Origin: Patiria miniata
Lineage: Eukaryota; Echinodermata; Asteroidea; Valvatida; Asterinidae
Length of the DNA: 64,000 nucleotides
NCBI RefSeq assembly: GCF_015706575.1
Contig: NW_024037069.1
Location: 41,189,315 to 41,253,314 of the forward strand
Reading direction: 5' to 3'
Within the stretch, counting starts at the first letter, position 1. Each line of letters opens with the position of its first letter. The notes under the pieces are model-generated. The model did no database searches. It had not been told where the DNA came from and saw nothing but the letters and a program-made list of their open reading frames with translations. Position numbers and translations under genes: made by a program. Positions 55,801 to 64,000 of the stretch are shown piece by piece.

Positions 55801-58800
55801 CCCTCGGGCAGCACACTCATATTTCCGGCCTTGCTCGCTGCGAGCGGGTCACTGACAGATATTTCCGGCCTCGCTCCCTGCGTGTTTATCCATCATCCAT
55901 TCCGGATACCGCAAACTTTTGCGTGTATACACGTCATCCGGCGCGAACTGGTTATTAGTAAAGGAAAGAGATTGATATGAGAAAAAAAGAAACACTCATG
56001 ACATACCTGCAAATCCCTGGTAGGGTTCCAATCATGCTCCACAAATACCACAGTGTCTGCTCCCGTCAGATTGAGACCTAAGCCTCCGACGTGTGTGGTG
56101 AGCAGCAAGATGTCAATAGAGGGATCATTGTTGAATCTGTGCAGCAAAAAAATTAAGTGTTCGATAAAATTGAAGACAAAGCATAAAGCAACATATGGGG
56201 GTAAAGGGCCATCTCAATTTATATCTGGGACAAGTCCGGACAAGTTGTGGGTAGAATCATTCACTTTGTCCGGAAGAAGCTCTGCATTTGTCCTGGACAT
56301 GTTCCGGGGAAATTTTCATCAACAACTGCTTGACTCACCAATACTGATATTTTCATTGCGAGTAAAATTGCAGGGGAGTTGTTTAGAATCCTGCAACCTA
56401 TACCTGATACAATGTCTGCAACTTGTCGGGAACTCGTACCGGATATGAATTGAGACAGGCCCTAATATGTGATGTTCAACACTTTCAGTCCTGCACCGAG
56501 TCTATCCAGGGTAATTTCACCTCCAGATTGCATATCTGGGATATCCTGGATTATCACACAGAGTCTGCAGATTCTACTCCAGAGAAATCTTTCACAGTGC
56601 AAGTATAAAATCAGGATATTTGGAATCTGGAAATCAACTGTGTGAAACACTGAAAAATGTGAAAACATCGAAAAGTGTGTGTTGAGTGCACTCTTTCATA
56701 ATGATGTATGTTTACATAGACCCTTACTCTGCACACTTTTTTGCTACGAATATTCTTGAATCCCAAATGGACAAACCAACAGTCAATAAATGAAACAAGA
56801 GGTGCACATTGCAACACACTACACATGAGATACTTCTCGGACTAACTTTCTACTAAAAAAGTGGGTGAAAATGATTTAATTTTTCAAGCAAACTTTTCAC
56901 GTAAACTTTCAAGCAAGATTAAATATAACGTGAATGGAAAATGGAAATATGAAAAGAAGAGGACTCTCTGTACCTGTGGACTATGTCATGTCTTTGGCCG
57001 GCCGGTACGCTGCCGTCCAGCCTGAGGTAGGTTACATTGGGAAGGTGCTTTCTGTGATAAAATCAATATGAGATCCATAAAAAAATGTCCATCCATTCTC
57101 ATTGCAAAAGGCTCTACTTTCTATTTCTTTAGGAGCTATGTGACAATCTTTAAAATTGTAACCAACTCAAAATTTAGAGTTTTAGACCAGAAAAAAGGCA
57201 ATGGGCCAATTTCATGGAGTAGCTTAGCAGAAACTGCCCTGCTAATAAAAAATTAAGCAGATAACAAGGTCACAAGCAACACACATCACATCGCATTTTA
57301 CTGATAGTAGCTCCTCGAAACTGGCCCCACAAAAACCTGTAAGCTGAAATATGATCCTAACCTTAGTAAGTCTTTCTCCACAATATCCAGCATGCTCTTG
57401 AGTTGACAGAACAGCAGTACCCTGTGCTGGCCCACCACGGCTTCAGTCAATCCCTCCTGCTCACTACCCATGACCTCCACGCCGATGCCACAGTCTTGGA
57501 GTAACTGCCTGCAGAAACGGAAATTACAGACAATGTCCAGAAGAAATGTTAAGCGTATATTATAATAATAATAATAATTTGGGAGGCTAATCATCCTTAC
57601 TCGCAGCTGGTATGCTGAATTGTACATAAAGGCACCTATGGCTGCCGGCCACATCGACCAATATATGACCACGGAGCACAGCCTGAGATCGAAAGTGTTT
57701 GATTTTGCCGGAGGGAGGAAAACCAGAGGGCCCTGAGAAAAACCCTCGTGGCACAGGAGAGAACCAACGCACAACTCTACTCACATGTGACCCGCGGCCA
57801 GGATTCGAACCGTGGTCACCTTGGTGAGAGGCGAGCACTTTACGCACAAGCCACCCATGCCACCAAAATATTACCTTATACAGCATAGATATGTCAGGCT
57901 TGTGCATGTCTGGAGAACTCTATTCTGCCCCTGAAGTTAGCATGCTTGTCTGTTTGCTCACTTATTATAGTCTCTGTTAAATAGATTTGGTTGGAGGAAT
58001 ATCCAGTACTTGACAACAATATGAATTTGGAACCAGGGTATACCAGTGCTGCACAGATTAAGCACAGTTCAATAGACTAATTTGGCAAACAAAATTAGGA
58101 GCCAGTTTTTTTCAGGTGGAAGCCTCCTGAGGACGGACAGAGCACACTCTCCGAAACGTCAAGTTCTACACTCAACCAACCGGTTCTTTTAAGAACAACA
58201 CTTCTTCCAAGAAGAGATTTCTTTCCACATAGGTTACCCGAAATTTTGTCTATTTTAGATGGAAGCATGTACGGGTAAATGCCGTGAGAGTTCTTAAAGA
58301 CAAGACACGTGAACCTTTTGGTACCCCTATCAGTTGAAGGAGCCCAGAGTGCGTGTGTGCGTACTACCTGAGTGCGACTCGCTCGAGCCTGGTACCATCT
58401 CAGAAAACGGCTGTTGCTGAATTAGTCTATAAGGAGTAGGGGTAGGTGGTTGCAATAGCTTGAAAATGCGCACAGGAAATTTTAAGGTTTGCAAGACAAA
58501 ATATTGGTTCTAAAAATCTACAAAAAAAAATTGAATCTCAAACTAGGTTTTGCCCTTCACCGATGTATAAACACTGTATACTCAGTGTGTTACCTCCCGA
58601 GTGAAAGTTGCAAAAAATCACTCGGGTGGGACTCGAACCCACGACCTCCTGCTTTCTAGTGCAAACTTCTTACCACTCGACCGGAGTATACAGTGTTTAA
58701 ATGTCGGTGAAGGGCAATTTCTAGTTTGATTTACATCACCTAGACGCACAAAAATTCCATCTTAAATTGAATCTCATTTCATTCAGTTGTCTTTGTTTGA

Positions 58801-61800
58801 CCATTAGCTGAAAAAAAAAGTCACCAAAAGAAAAAAAAATATTTCAGGACGGACATTCTCACATGCCTGTATCCTACAATCTAATTCTCCAACTTACTTG
58901 AGTGCAGTCAATTTGGGTGCGTGTGCGATATCATGCAGGGAGGTGTTCTGATCACTTAGTTGAGCGGTGACATTATCATACTGGGGATGTTTCTTGTTTA
59001 ACACCAGAAGTGGATGATTGCAGACCTTGCGTAAGTACTGAAGGGCCTAAGGGTATGATGCAAAAAACAAAAACATCAAGGCAGTGAACATCATTCTTAA
59101 GTAGCACAAAATCTCACGGTTTTATTATCCTAGAATAGAAAACACAACTGTTTTAAGGTGAAATGACAACTTAACACAAAAGTTTACAAGAACTTGTTCA
59201 AAATTTGAGAAATAAGGATCTCAGATATTGGATATTCTTCGTATTCTTCTGAATACAAATTTTAACGTCCGAAGCTGCAACTGTGATCCACCTTTCAAAG
59301 TTGAGTACTAAAATCGAAGAGGGACTGACTACACTACAAATGGAATTTGCGTAAATTAATATTGGGTTTTTCCCTTTCGCCGACGTTTTTTTAATAAACA
59401 CTATATACACAGTGTTGTCCAAAGGCTTGCAAAAACAATTTCACAAGCTTACTCGGGTGGGACTGAATCCCATGACCTGCTGCTGACTAGTGCAGACGTC
59501 TTACCACTCAACTAACGTGCTTGCCAGGGTCGGGTGGTCAGTTAAAGTCTGGTACCGCAGTCAGTGGGTACCGCAATCAAACTTTTTATGAGATGGAATT
59601 GGGTTTTTGTCCTTCGTCAATGTATTTGCATCGCCCCGATGCAAAATACATCCCGTAAAAATTTTGATTGCAGTACCAGATTCAAACCAACCATCCGACC
59701 CCAGTAATTTCAGTGGTTGAGTGGTAAGACTTCTGCACTAGTAAGCAGGTGGTCGTGGGTTTGAGTCCCACTGTTCGAGTCTGACTAGAGTCTGTCCGTG
59801 GGGCGCTGTGGTCCAATGGTTATGGTGTTCGACTTGTGTGCCGTGGTGCCTGGGTTCGAATCCTGACCGTGGGAACATGGTGCTTGTGCTCTTGAGCAAG
59901 GCACTTGACCATTATTGCTTCGTCCTTCAGATGGGGCGTAAAGCCGTAGGTCCCGTGTGTTGTGTAATGCACGTTAAAGAATCCAGTAACACTTATCGCT
60001 AAGAGAAGAGGTTTGCCCCGGTGTTTCTGGCAGTGGCAGCAATATGCGCCGCAGCACCTAGCAAAAAGGTGCTACATAATGGGTCTCATATGTTCATATA
60101 CTTCATTTACCTGTCTTTGGTTGCATTCTCCCCCAGCGCTTTGTATCCTTTGGAAAAGGCGCTATATAATACGGTTATTATTATTATTATTATTGTCCTA
60201 CCTGGAATATGTGACTTGTAGCCGGTGCCAGGGGCTTGGCCTCAGTTTCCCTCTCATCCTCTGGGCTACCGATGCTTGCCTCTACACCCTTCTTGGCTCT
60301 CGACCTGGCAAAGTCTTCATACAGTTGCACCTTTGGGGAAAAAAAGAGAACATGTGTATATTTATGGCACAACTGTCATCAACCCATTCACTTCAAACAG
60401 GGCTCAATTTCATGGCTGTGCAATAGATCTCTCATAGGACCCCACCTTAGCAGGAAAATTACAACTGCATGTTCAATGCCATCAAGTGCATGTGAACTTG
60501 TTCTACATAACCCCCGAGGACCGACACACAAAGGGAGAACAACAGATCCTTTCAGTCCTCGGGAGTTGGGTCTTTTGTTCAAAACCGTCCTCTGTGGTAG
60601 GTTTGTGTGCTTAGTCGAAGGGAGTGTGTTATATCACAGGGACAAAGGAAAACACAAAGCATTGTCTTCGGGAGTAAAGTAAAACAAGAGTGTATGTGCA
60701 TAATGCGCAAAATGTTTCTACACACGCGTGCGTGTTGCTCGAACTTTCTTCTAAATACAGCACAGCCGATGTGCGTCACAAAAATTTGCCCGAAATGCCG
60801 ATGCACGTGGCAATGCCGATGCCGATGCACGTGGCAATCTTCGTGGAAAACACGAAGCATTGTCTTCGGGAGTAAAGTAAAACAAGAGTGTATGGGCGTA
60901 ATGCGCAAAATGTTCTACACACACGTGCATGTTGCTCGAAACTTTCTTCTAAATACAGCACGGCCGATGTGCGTCACAAAAATTTGCCCGAAATGCCGAT
61001 GCTCGTGGCAAACTGTAGGAAGTGACGTCATTTAAGAGAGAGACATATTGAACAAACAAATTCTATGCATCATTCAAAGCTTATAGCACTAACGCAAAAG
61101 TTTGTGCCACCTTGCTACTTGCTAACCTGAGATTCACTTTGACCATAAGCGCTGAATTTTCTCGAACATTCATCACATACGAAGAGCAGGACAACGAAAC
61201 TGGACCCATGACATACTATATCCCACATATGAAGAAACGTGTCAATCTGTGTTCTTGTGTGCATGCTTTCAGACTTGCAACACACAATACTGAGAATCTA
61301 AATATTTCAGTTTTATCTTTACCTGTAGAGGACTGAGCTCACAGTAATAGTCCTGTATAATCTTGGGAGGCAGATCGTCCAGCACGTCCTCCTTGAGACG
61401 TCGGAGTAGGAACGGTAGGACCTGCCTGTGTAGGGACTCCATGGCCAAGGCACCTGTGTGTCCATTTCAAGATGCACGATATAAAGCTGAGCAAGGGACT
61501 ACATCTAGAACTAGCTTAACTTTACATTTACATTTACTTAACTTCTCGGGATAAACAGTAAAAACAACAAATACAAATTAAAGGACAACAACAGAAAAAT
61601 CGCCCAAAGGAGACAAAGTCTCTGTCGAGGGGCTTTCCTGACTAAAAGGTTCACACAAAAAATGAAGTAAATTAAATTAAATTAAACAAAAAAAACTTGT
61701 TAACTTTTTATCTGATGCAGCATACGGCAAGTACTCAGTTTCCAATCGTCCTTTAACCCTAACTCCCTACTGTCTTTTACTAAGTACTGGGCCAAGTCTG

Positions 61801-63985
61801 CCAAAGTCTATCAATCACACTGCTTCCAATGCATGCTTTGCTTTAGTCCTCCAGGCCCAAGTCCATCACGCTCCATCAATATTTAGTCAAACCAGGCCTG
61901 CAGGACCAAGTCCCCCAAAATCCACCAAAATGGGGGGATGGATTTTGACGGAGTTGGGGAGGTTAGGGTTATTCTAACTTAATTGTCCTTTATGTTTGGT
62001 GTTCCATACTTTACCAGTGGCCAGGGAAACGCTAACAAGCTAGAACTTTCACCCATACGTCCTCAAAGCACCCAATAAACCCGGCTTGTTAATCTTTAAA
62101 ATGATACAAACCATCCAGGATATTCAATTTTCTGTAACTGCTGTTTTATAACACGCTGTAGAAATCTAAAACAGCCACAGAAAGCAGGCAATGTTAAATC
62201 TACCACAAGCTATATTGACAAATCTGGCGGCAGCCATTCTCTGCTGTGGCAACAGGCTCGCGCGAGTCGCGCTCAGGTAGTGCACACGCACTCCGGGCTC
62301 CTTCAACCAATAGGAATACCAAAATGCGCGTGCGCCTCGTCTTTAAGAACGCGTGCAGCATGCGCATGAGCGTGACATCAGATCAGTAAAAGCTTCTAAT
62401 TCTGGTCGCCGGATTCCACGATATATTGTTTCAGTAACAGAAGGATTTCATCCATCTGTGAAAGTCTCCATTTAATAAACATTTGATAGACTGTTTGAGG
62501 TGAACATACGTTAACGACTTCGTTAACACATTTCTTAACACTGTTGGTGGGCTAATATCTTGAGCTGGTGCCCCACGTGTTTGGTGCCATGTGTTCATTT
62601 AGGGACACAAGACACTTGTAAGTACGAGGGTGAAAGAATACTAACCAGCTTCTTGTTCCTTGGAGGAGCTCTTGGCGTCCCTGCTCTGGATGATGGGCTT
62701 GGCGTATCTGGCTGTGAACTGCTTCTCAGTGCCCAGGTAGCCAGGCATCAGGAAGTCAAACAGAGACCACAGCTCTAGCACATTATTCTGAAGAAAAAAA
62801 AAGGACATGATGTAATGATTGAAAAAAAATCTTTTACTTACGGGCAGCAGCTCAATTTTAGAACGTTTCCTTTTCAATTTTTCAAGGTTGAACAAAGAAA
62901 TTGACTGGAGCAGGGTTTGAACCTGTGACCTCCGGATTGCCGTTCTGGTGCTCTACCAACTGAGATATCCAGCCCTATGTTCGCCGCCCCTGGACTGGAG
63001 ACTAGGACTTTCTGATTGATTGTGATCGACTTGTGCGAGGACTTGCTTACAACTCTGGTAAACAATTCATAACGACGTCTGCACCTACATAAACAGCATG
63101 TCATTACCTGTATAGGGGTCTATGATAGGATCAGCCTGTGTGCTGGAAGAGTGTTATATAAAAGGAACAAAAGGAAACACAAAGCATTGTCCTCGGGAGT
63201 ATAGTAATTCAAGAGCGTGTGTCCCTGATAGGATCAACCTGTGTGCTGCACTCAGCTGCTTGATAGCCTTAGCCAGCTTGGTTTAAAGGTCTCAATGTGT
63301 CTGCACCTACAGCATGAGCCTGTCATTACCTGTAGAGGTGTCCCTGATAGGATTAGCCTGTGTGCTGCACTCAGCTGCTTGATAGCCTTAGCTAGCTTGG
63401 TTTAAAGGTCTAAATGTGTCTGCACCTACACCATGAGCCTGTCATTACCTGTATAGGTGTCCCTGATAGGATGAGCCTGTGTGCTGCACTCAGCTGCTTG
63501 ACAGCCTTAGCTAGCTTGGTTTAAAGGTCTCACCTGCACCTACACCATGAGCCTGTCATTACCTGTATAGGTGTCCCTGATAGGATGAGCCTGTGTGCTG
63601 CACTCAGCTGCTTGATAGCCTTAGCTAGCTTGGTTTAAAGATCTCAATGTGTCTTCACCTACACCATGAGCCTGTCATTACCTGTATAGGTGTCCCTGAT
63701 AGGATGAGCCTGTGTGCTGCACTCAGCTGCTTGATAGCCTTAGCTAGCTTGGTTTAAAGGTCTCAATGTGTCTTCACCTACACCATGAGCCTGTCATTAC
63801 CTGTATAGGTGTCCCTGATAGGATTAGCCTGTGTGCTGCACTCAGCTGCTTGATAGCCTTAGCTAGCTTGGTTTAAAGGTCTCAATGTGTCTGCACCTAC
63901 ACCACGAGCCTTTCATTACCTGTATAGGTGTCCCTGATAGGATTAGCCTGTGTGCTGCACTCAGCTGCTTGATAGCCTTAGCTAG
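52645..63985 (-). CDS. BTAF1: BTAF1 (TAF172/Mot1) SNF2 ATPase, C-terminal part
   Basis: Eleven exons on the minus strand (one copy of 63330-63395 or its repeats, then 62787-62646, 61453-61323, 60330-60202, 59046-58898, 57508-57362, 57051-56974, 56136-56007, 54841-54750, 54291-54183, 52827-52645) join without a frame break into 451 residues. They cover helicase motif III (LSGTPIQN), [20 protein letters not shown]-type lid sequence read as [34 protein letters not shown], motif IV ([14 protein letters not shown]), motif V ([18 protein letters not shown]) and motif VI ([18 protein letters not shown]), then the BTAF1 tail ([16 protein letters not shown] ... [20 protein letters not shown] 52647-52645). 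BTAF1 uses ATP to strip TBP from DNA in the nucleus. The N-terminal HEAT repeats and motifs I-II lie outside the window. The motif III exon is multiplied (see array). Confidence 0.94.
53336..53859. repeat. 525-bp MITE, copy 3
   Basis: AGGGAATGTACATCATTGGC to TTGTATATTCCCT, in the last intron of BTAF1, same orientation as copy 2 (50560-51082) 2.8 kb away. Confidence 0.85.
54183..54291 (-). CDS. BTAF1: BTAF1 exon ([13 protein letters not shown])
   Basis: Acceptor TCTTGACAG, donor GTATAA, 109 nt. [20 protein letters not shown] then [16 protein letters not shown]. Confidence 0.93.
54750..54841 (-). CDS. BTAF1: BTAF1 exon (motif VI)
   Basis: Acceptor TTTATGCAG, donor GTAAAT, 92 nt. [20 protein letters not shown] then [11 protein letters not shown]; holds the arginine-finger motif. 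Confidence 0.94.
54901..55342. repeat. 442-bp MITE with TGACCNGCTCCACAAAAA ends
   Basis: TGACCCGCTCCACAAAAAAG GGTATTA at the left, TAATACCCCTTTTTGTGGAG CCGGTCA at the right. In the BTAF1 intron 60 bases upstream of the motif VI exon. Confidence 0.85.
55705..55968. repeat. small element with AACCAGTTC ends
   Basis: TTAACCAGTTCTCG at the left and GCGCGAACTGGTTATTA at the right; ATATTTCCGGCCT(T/C)GCTC occurs twice inside. CpG-rich. Intron of BTAF1. Confidence 0.5.
56007..56136 (-). CDS. BTAF1: BTAF1 exon (motif V)
   Basis: Acceptor TGCTGCACAG, donor GTATGT, 130 nt. [20 protein letters not shown] then [20 protein letters not shown] and DLQ. Confidence 0.94.
56206..56462. repeat. element with GGGCC-TCAATTTATATC ends
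   Basis: GGGCCATCTCAATTTATATC at the left and GGATATGAATTGAGACAGGCCC at the right, with TCCGGACAAG, TGTCCGGAAG inside. Confidence 0.55.
56974..57051 (-). CDS. BTAF1: BTAF1 exon ([13 protein letters not shown])
   Basis: Acceptor TTATCACAG, donor GTACAG, 78 nt. [20 protein letters not shown] then HDIVHR. Confidence 0.93.
57362..57508 (-). CDS. BTAF1: BTAF1 exon (motif IV)
   Basis: Acceptor TTTCTGCAG, donor GTTAGG, 147 nt. [48 protein letters not shown]. Confidence 0.92.
57562..57864 (-). mobile_element. SINE, family B, copy 3
   Basis: Same as 38732-39073 with an internal gap: (AAT)n, TTGGGAGGCTAATCATCC, GGAGGGAGGAAAACC, CACTTTACGCACAAGCCACC. In a BTAF1 intron next to the motif IV exon. Confidence 0.85.
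58543..58760. mobile_element. family C element: tRNA-like core inside inverted repeats
   Basis: GCCCTTCACCGATGTATAAA...ACTGTATACTC at the left, GAGTATACAGTG...TGTCGGTGAAGGGC at the right. Between them, read on the minus strand, GGTCGAGTGGTAAGA and GTGGGTTCGAGTCCCACC give A and B boxes. Same core as 41036-41727. Confidence 0.8.
58898..59046 (-). CDS. BTAF1: BTAF1 exon ([12 protein letters not shown])
   Basis: Acceptor TACCCTTAG, donor GTAAGT, 149 nt. [20 protein letters not shown] then the variable [20 protein letters not shown] and [10 protein letters not shown]. Confidence 0.93.
59360..59780. repeat. family C elements, two tRNA-like cores facing each other
   Basis: Minus-strand core at about 59455-59530 (inverse GTGGTAAGACGTC, GGATTCAGTCCCACC) and plus-strand core at 59705-59775 (GGTTGAGTGGTAAGACTTCT, GTGGGTTTGAGTCCCAC), separated by inverted GGTACCGCAATCAAACTTTT and AAAATTTTGATTGCAGTACC. 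Confidence 0.75.
59799..60195 (+). mobile_element. tRNA-headed SINE, family A, copy 2 (full length)
   Basis: Head GTGGTCCAATGGTTATGGTG with CTGGGTTCGAATCCTGACC (B box), body GCTCTTGAGCAAGGCACTTG, CTTCGTCCTTCAGATGGGGC, GGTCCCGTGTGTTGTGT, CGGTGTTTCTGGCAGTGGC, tail AAGGCGCTATATAATACGG then (TTA)n. It ends 7 bases before a BTAF1 exon boundary (60202). Confidence 0.9.
60202..60330 (-). CDS. BTAF1: BTAF1 exon ([14 protein letters not shown])
   Basis: Acceptor TTCCCCAAAG, donor GTAGGA, 129 nt, phase 0-0. [20 protein letters not shown], then a low-complexity acidic stretch and APATSHIFQ. Confidence 0.92.
60635..61030. repeat. tandem repeat, about 200-bp unit x2
   Basis: AAACACAAAGCATTGTCTTC then GGGAGTAAAGTAAAACAAGA, GCGCAAAATGTT, GTTGCTCGAA, TTCTTCTAAATACAGCAC and CGAAATGCCGATGC follow in the same order from about 60648 and 60848. 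GCCGATGCACGTGGCAAT is itself doubled at about 60795-60838. BTAF1 intron. Confidence 0.85.
61323..61453 (-). CDS. BTAF1: BTAF1 exon ([14 protein letters not shown])
   Basis: Acceptor GACACACAG, donor GTAAAG, 131 nt. [20 protein letters not shown] then [20 protein letters not shown] and PLQ. Confidence 0.94.
61753..61971. repeat. MITE with TTAACCCTAAC ends, copy 5
   Basis: TTAACCCTAACTCCCTA at the left, GGAGTTGGGGAGGTTAGGGTTA at the right, AAATCCACCAAAATGG inside. BTAF1 intron. Confidence 0.65.
62250..62420. repeat. dispersed repeat related to 20740-21110
   Basis: GCGCTCAGGTAGTGCACACG, CTCCGGGCTCCTTC, ACCAATAGGAATACC, AAGAACGCGTGCAGCATG and GCTTCTAATTCTGGTCG. CpG-rich, BTAF1 intron. Confidence 0.55.
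62646..62787 (-). CDS. BTAF1: BTAF1 exon ([16 protein letters not shown])
   Basis: Acceptor TTTTTCTTCAG, donor GTTAGT, 142 nt. [20 protein letters not shown] then [20 protein letters not shown] and SSKEQEAG. It follows directly on the repeated GTPIQ exon in the protein. Confidence 0.94.
62903..62975 (-). mobile_element. tRNA-like sequence (tRNA pseudogene or SINE head)
   Basis: On the minus strand: GGGCTGGATATCTCAGTTGG TAGAGC (A box), a 17-base anticodon arm with GGC in the loop, and CAGGTTCAAACCCTG (B box). The acceptor stem pairs badly, position 33 is C, and the anticodon stem has a mismatch, so a working tRNA is unlikely. Confidence 0.65.
63110..63276 (-). pseudogene. interrupted copy of the BTAF1 motif III exon
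   Basis: The acceptor half (63276-63222) reads [19 protein letters not shown] and stops before the donor. The donor half (about 63144-63110) reads HRLILS, then TAG where Gly stands elsewhere, then TPIQ. Between them is a 76-bp insert (63145-63220) resembling the repeat at 60635-60700 (GGAAACACAAAGCATTGTC). A stretch of about 28 bp (GATCCTATC to CAGCACACAGG) is present on both sides. Confidence 0.8.
63330..63395 (-). CDS. BTAF1: BTAF1 motif III exon, copy 1 (GTPLQ variant)
   Basis: Acceptor AACCAAG, donor GTAATG, 66 nt, phase 0-0. [20 protein letters not shown] then LQ; Ile of the usual GTPIQ is Leu. This is the intact copy nearest the next exon (62787). Confidence 0.8.
63449..63514 (-). CDS. 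BTAF1: BTAF1 motif III exon, copy 2 (AVK variant)
   Basis: Same borders, 66 nt. [20 protein letters not shown] then IQ. AVK agrees with the human BTAF1 wording (KAVKQL), as recalled. Confidence 0.8.
63563..63628 (-). CDS. BTAF1: BTAF1 motif III exon, copy 3
   Basis: [20 protein letters not shown] then IQ; same acceptor and donor. The spacer to the next lower copy is shortened by 5 bp. Confidence 0.8.
63682..63747 (-). CDS. BTAF1: BTAF1 motif III exon, copy 4
   Basis: Exon sequence identical to copy 3, same splice sites. Confidence 0.8.
63801..63866 (-). CDS. BTAF1: BTAF1 motif III exon, copy 5
   Basis: Same protein as copies 3 and 4, one silent change (CTA for CTC Leu). Confidence 0.8.
63920..63985 (-). 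CDS. BTAF1: BTAF1 motif III exon, copy 6
   Basis: Exon sequence identical to copy 5. Last complete copy in the window; the spacer beyond it continues to the edge. Confidence 0.8.
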
Positions 63986-64000
63986 CTTGGTTTAAAGGTC

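Larger units (their letters stand above)
63105..64000 (-). repeat. tandem array of a BTAF1 exon, 119-bp unit
   Basis: Copies start (minus-strand acceptor side) at 63276, 63395, 63514, 63628, 63747, 63866 and 63985: steps 119, 119, 114, 119, 119, 119. Each unit is a 66-bp exon plus about 53 bp of intron containing GTAATGACAGGCTCATGG and ending AACCAAG. Six copies are intact; one at the left end is interrupted. The array reaches the window edge, so the total is unknown. Confidence 0.95.

Noticed and set aside
62903-62975. Functional tRNA gene (Ala-type anticodon GGC)
   Set aside because: The acceptor stem does not pair, position 33 is C and the anticodon stem has a mismatch.
63330-64000. CRISPR-like array from regular repeat spacing
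   Set aside because: The spacers are as conserved as the repeats and the repeat is a BTAF1 exon; the genome is eukaryotic.
1-64000. Retroviral, LTR, Polinton or other capsid-bearing elements
   Set aside because: No long terminal direct repeats, reverse transcriptase, integrase or capsid-like frames were seen anywhere in the window.

Overview
The window looks like nuclear DNA of an invertebrate deuterostome, probably an echinoderm. Introns are many and long with GT/AG borders, the intergenic DNA is AT-rich, CATGTACATGTA-type words are common, and small MITEs and tRNA-headed SINEs are dense. The species call is inference; the gene calls rest on reading the exons directly. No prokaryotic feature, CRISPR array, functional tRNA or rRNA, or retrovirus-like element was seen.

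Layout: (1) 79-7596, plus strand: last four exons of a MICAL-like (MICALL1/2) gene, coding for the C-terminal bMERB Rab-binding domain and a basic tail. (2) 7.6-16.3 kb: intergenic, with several foldback elements, including one with a 9-bp and one with a 5-bp target-site duplication. (3) 16321-27034, plus strand: a complete SH3-SH2-SH3 adaptor in eight coding exons, with a three-exon linker before the last SH3, resembling GRAP2/GADS. (4) 27.0-40.1 kb: region between two convergent genes, with a minisatellite, a 0.5-kb palindrome and SINEs. (5) 40103-49213, minus strand: a second complete SH3-SH2-SH3 adaptor (GRB2/GRAP type, five coding exons). Its intron positions and phases match the first adaptor, so the two form a convergent paralogous pair. 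(6) 52645-63985 and beyond, minus strand: the 3' half of BTAF1 (Mot1-type SNF2 ATPase that removes TBP from DNA), from helicase motif III to the C-terminus.

The most unusual structure is at the right edge. The 66-bp BTAF1 exon carrying motif III (LSGTPIQ) is repeated at least six times intact, plus one interrupted copy, in a 119-bp tandem array. Each intact copy keeps its own acceptor, donor and open frame, and the gaps between copies are only 48-53 bp. The array runs off the window. It is a candidate for a stochastically chosen or mutually exclusive exon cluster, or a young exon-bearing satellite inside an essential gene.

The rest is mobile-element sediment: a TTAA-associated family with CCCTAAC ends (five copies), a 525-bp MITE with TTAAA duplication (three copies), a TA-flanked Tc1/mariner-like MITE, tRNA-like sequences inside palindromes, and three SINE families. 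The two adaptors belong to receptor-tyrosine-kinase/Ras signalling, MICALL to endosomal Rab trafficking and BTAF1 to transcription; they form no operon-like unit and appear to be simple neighbours.
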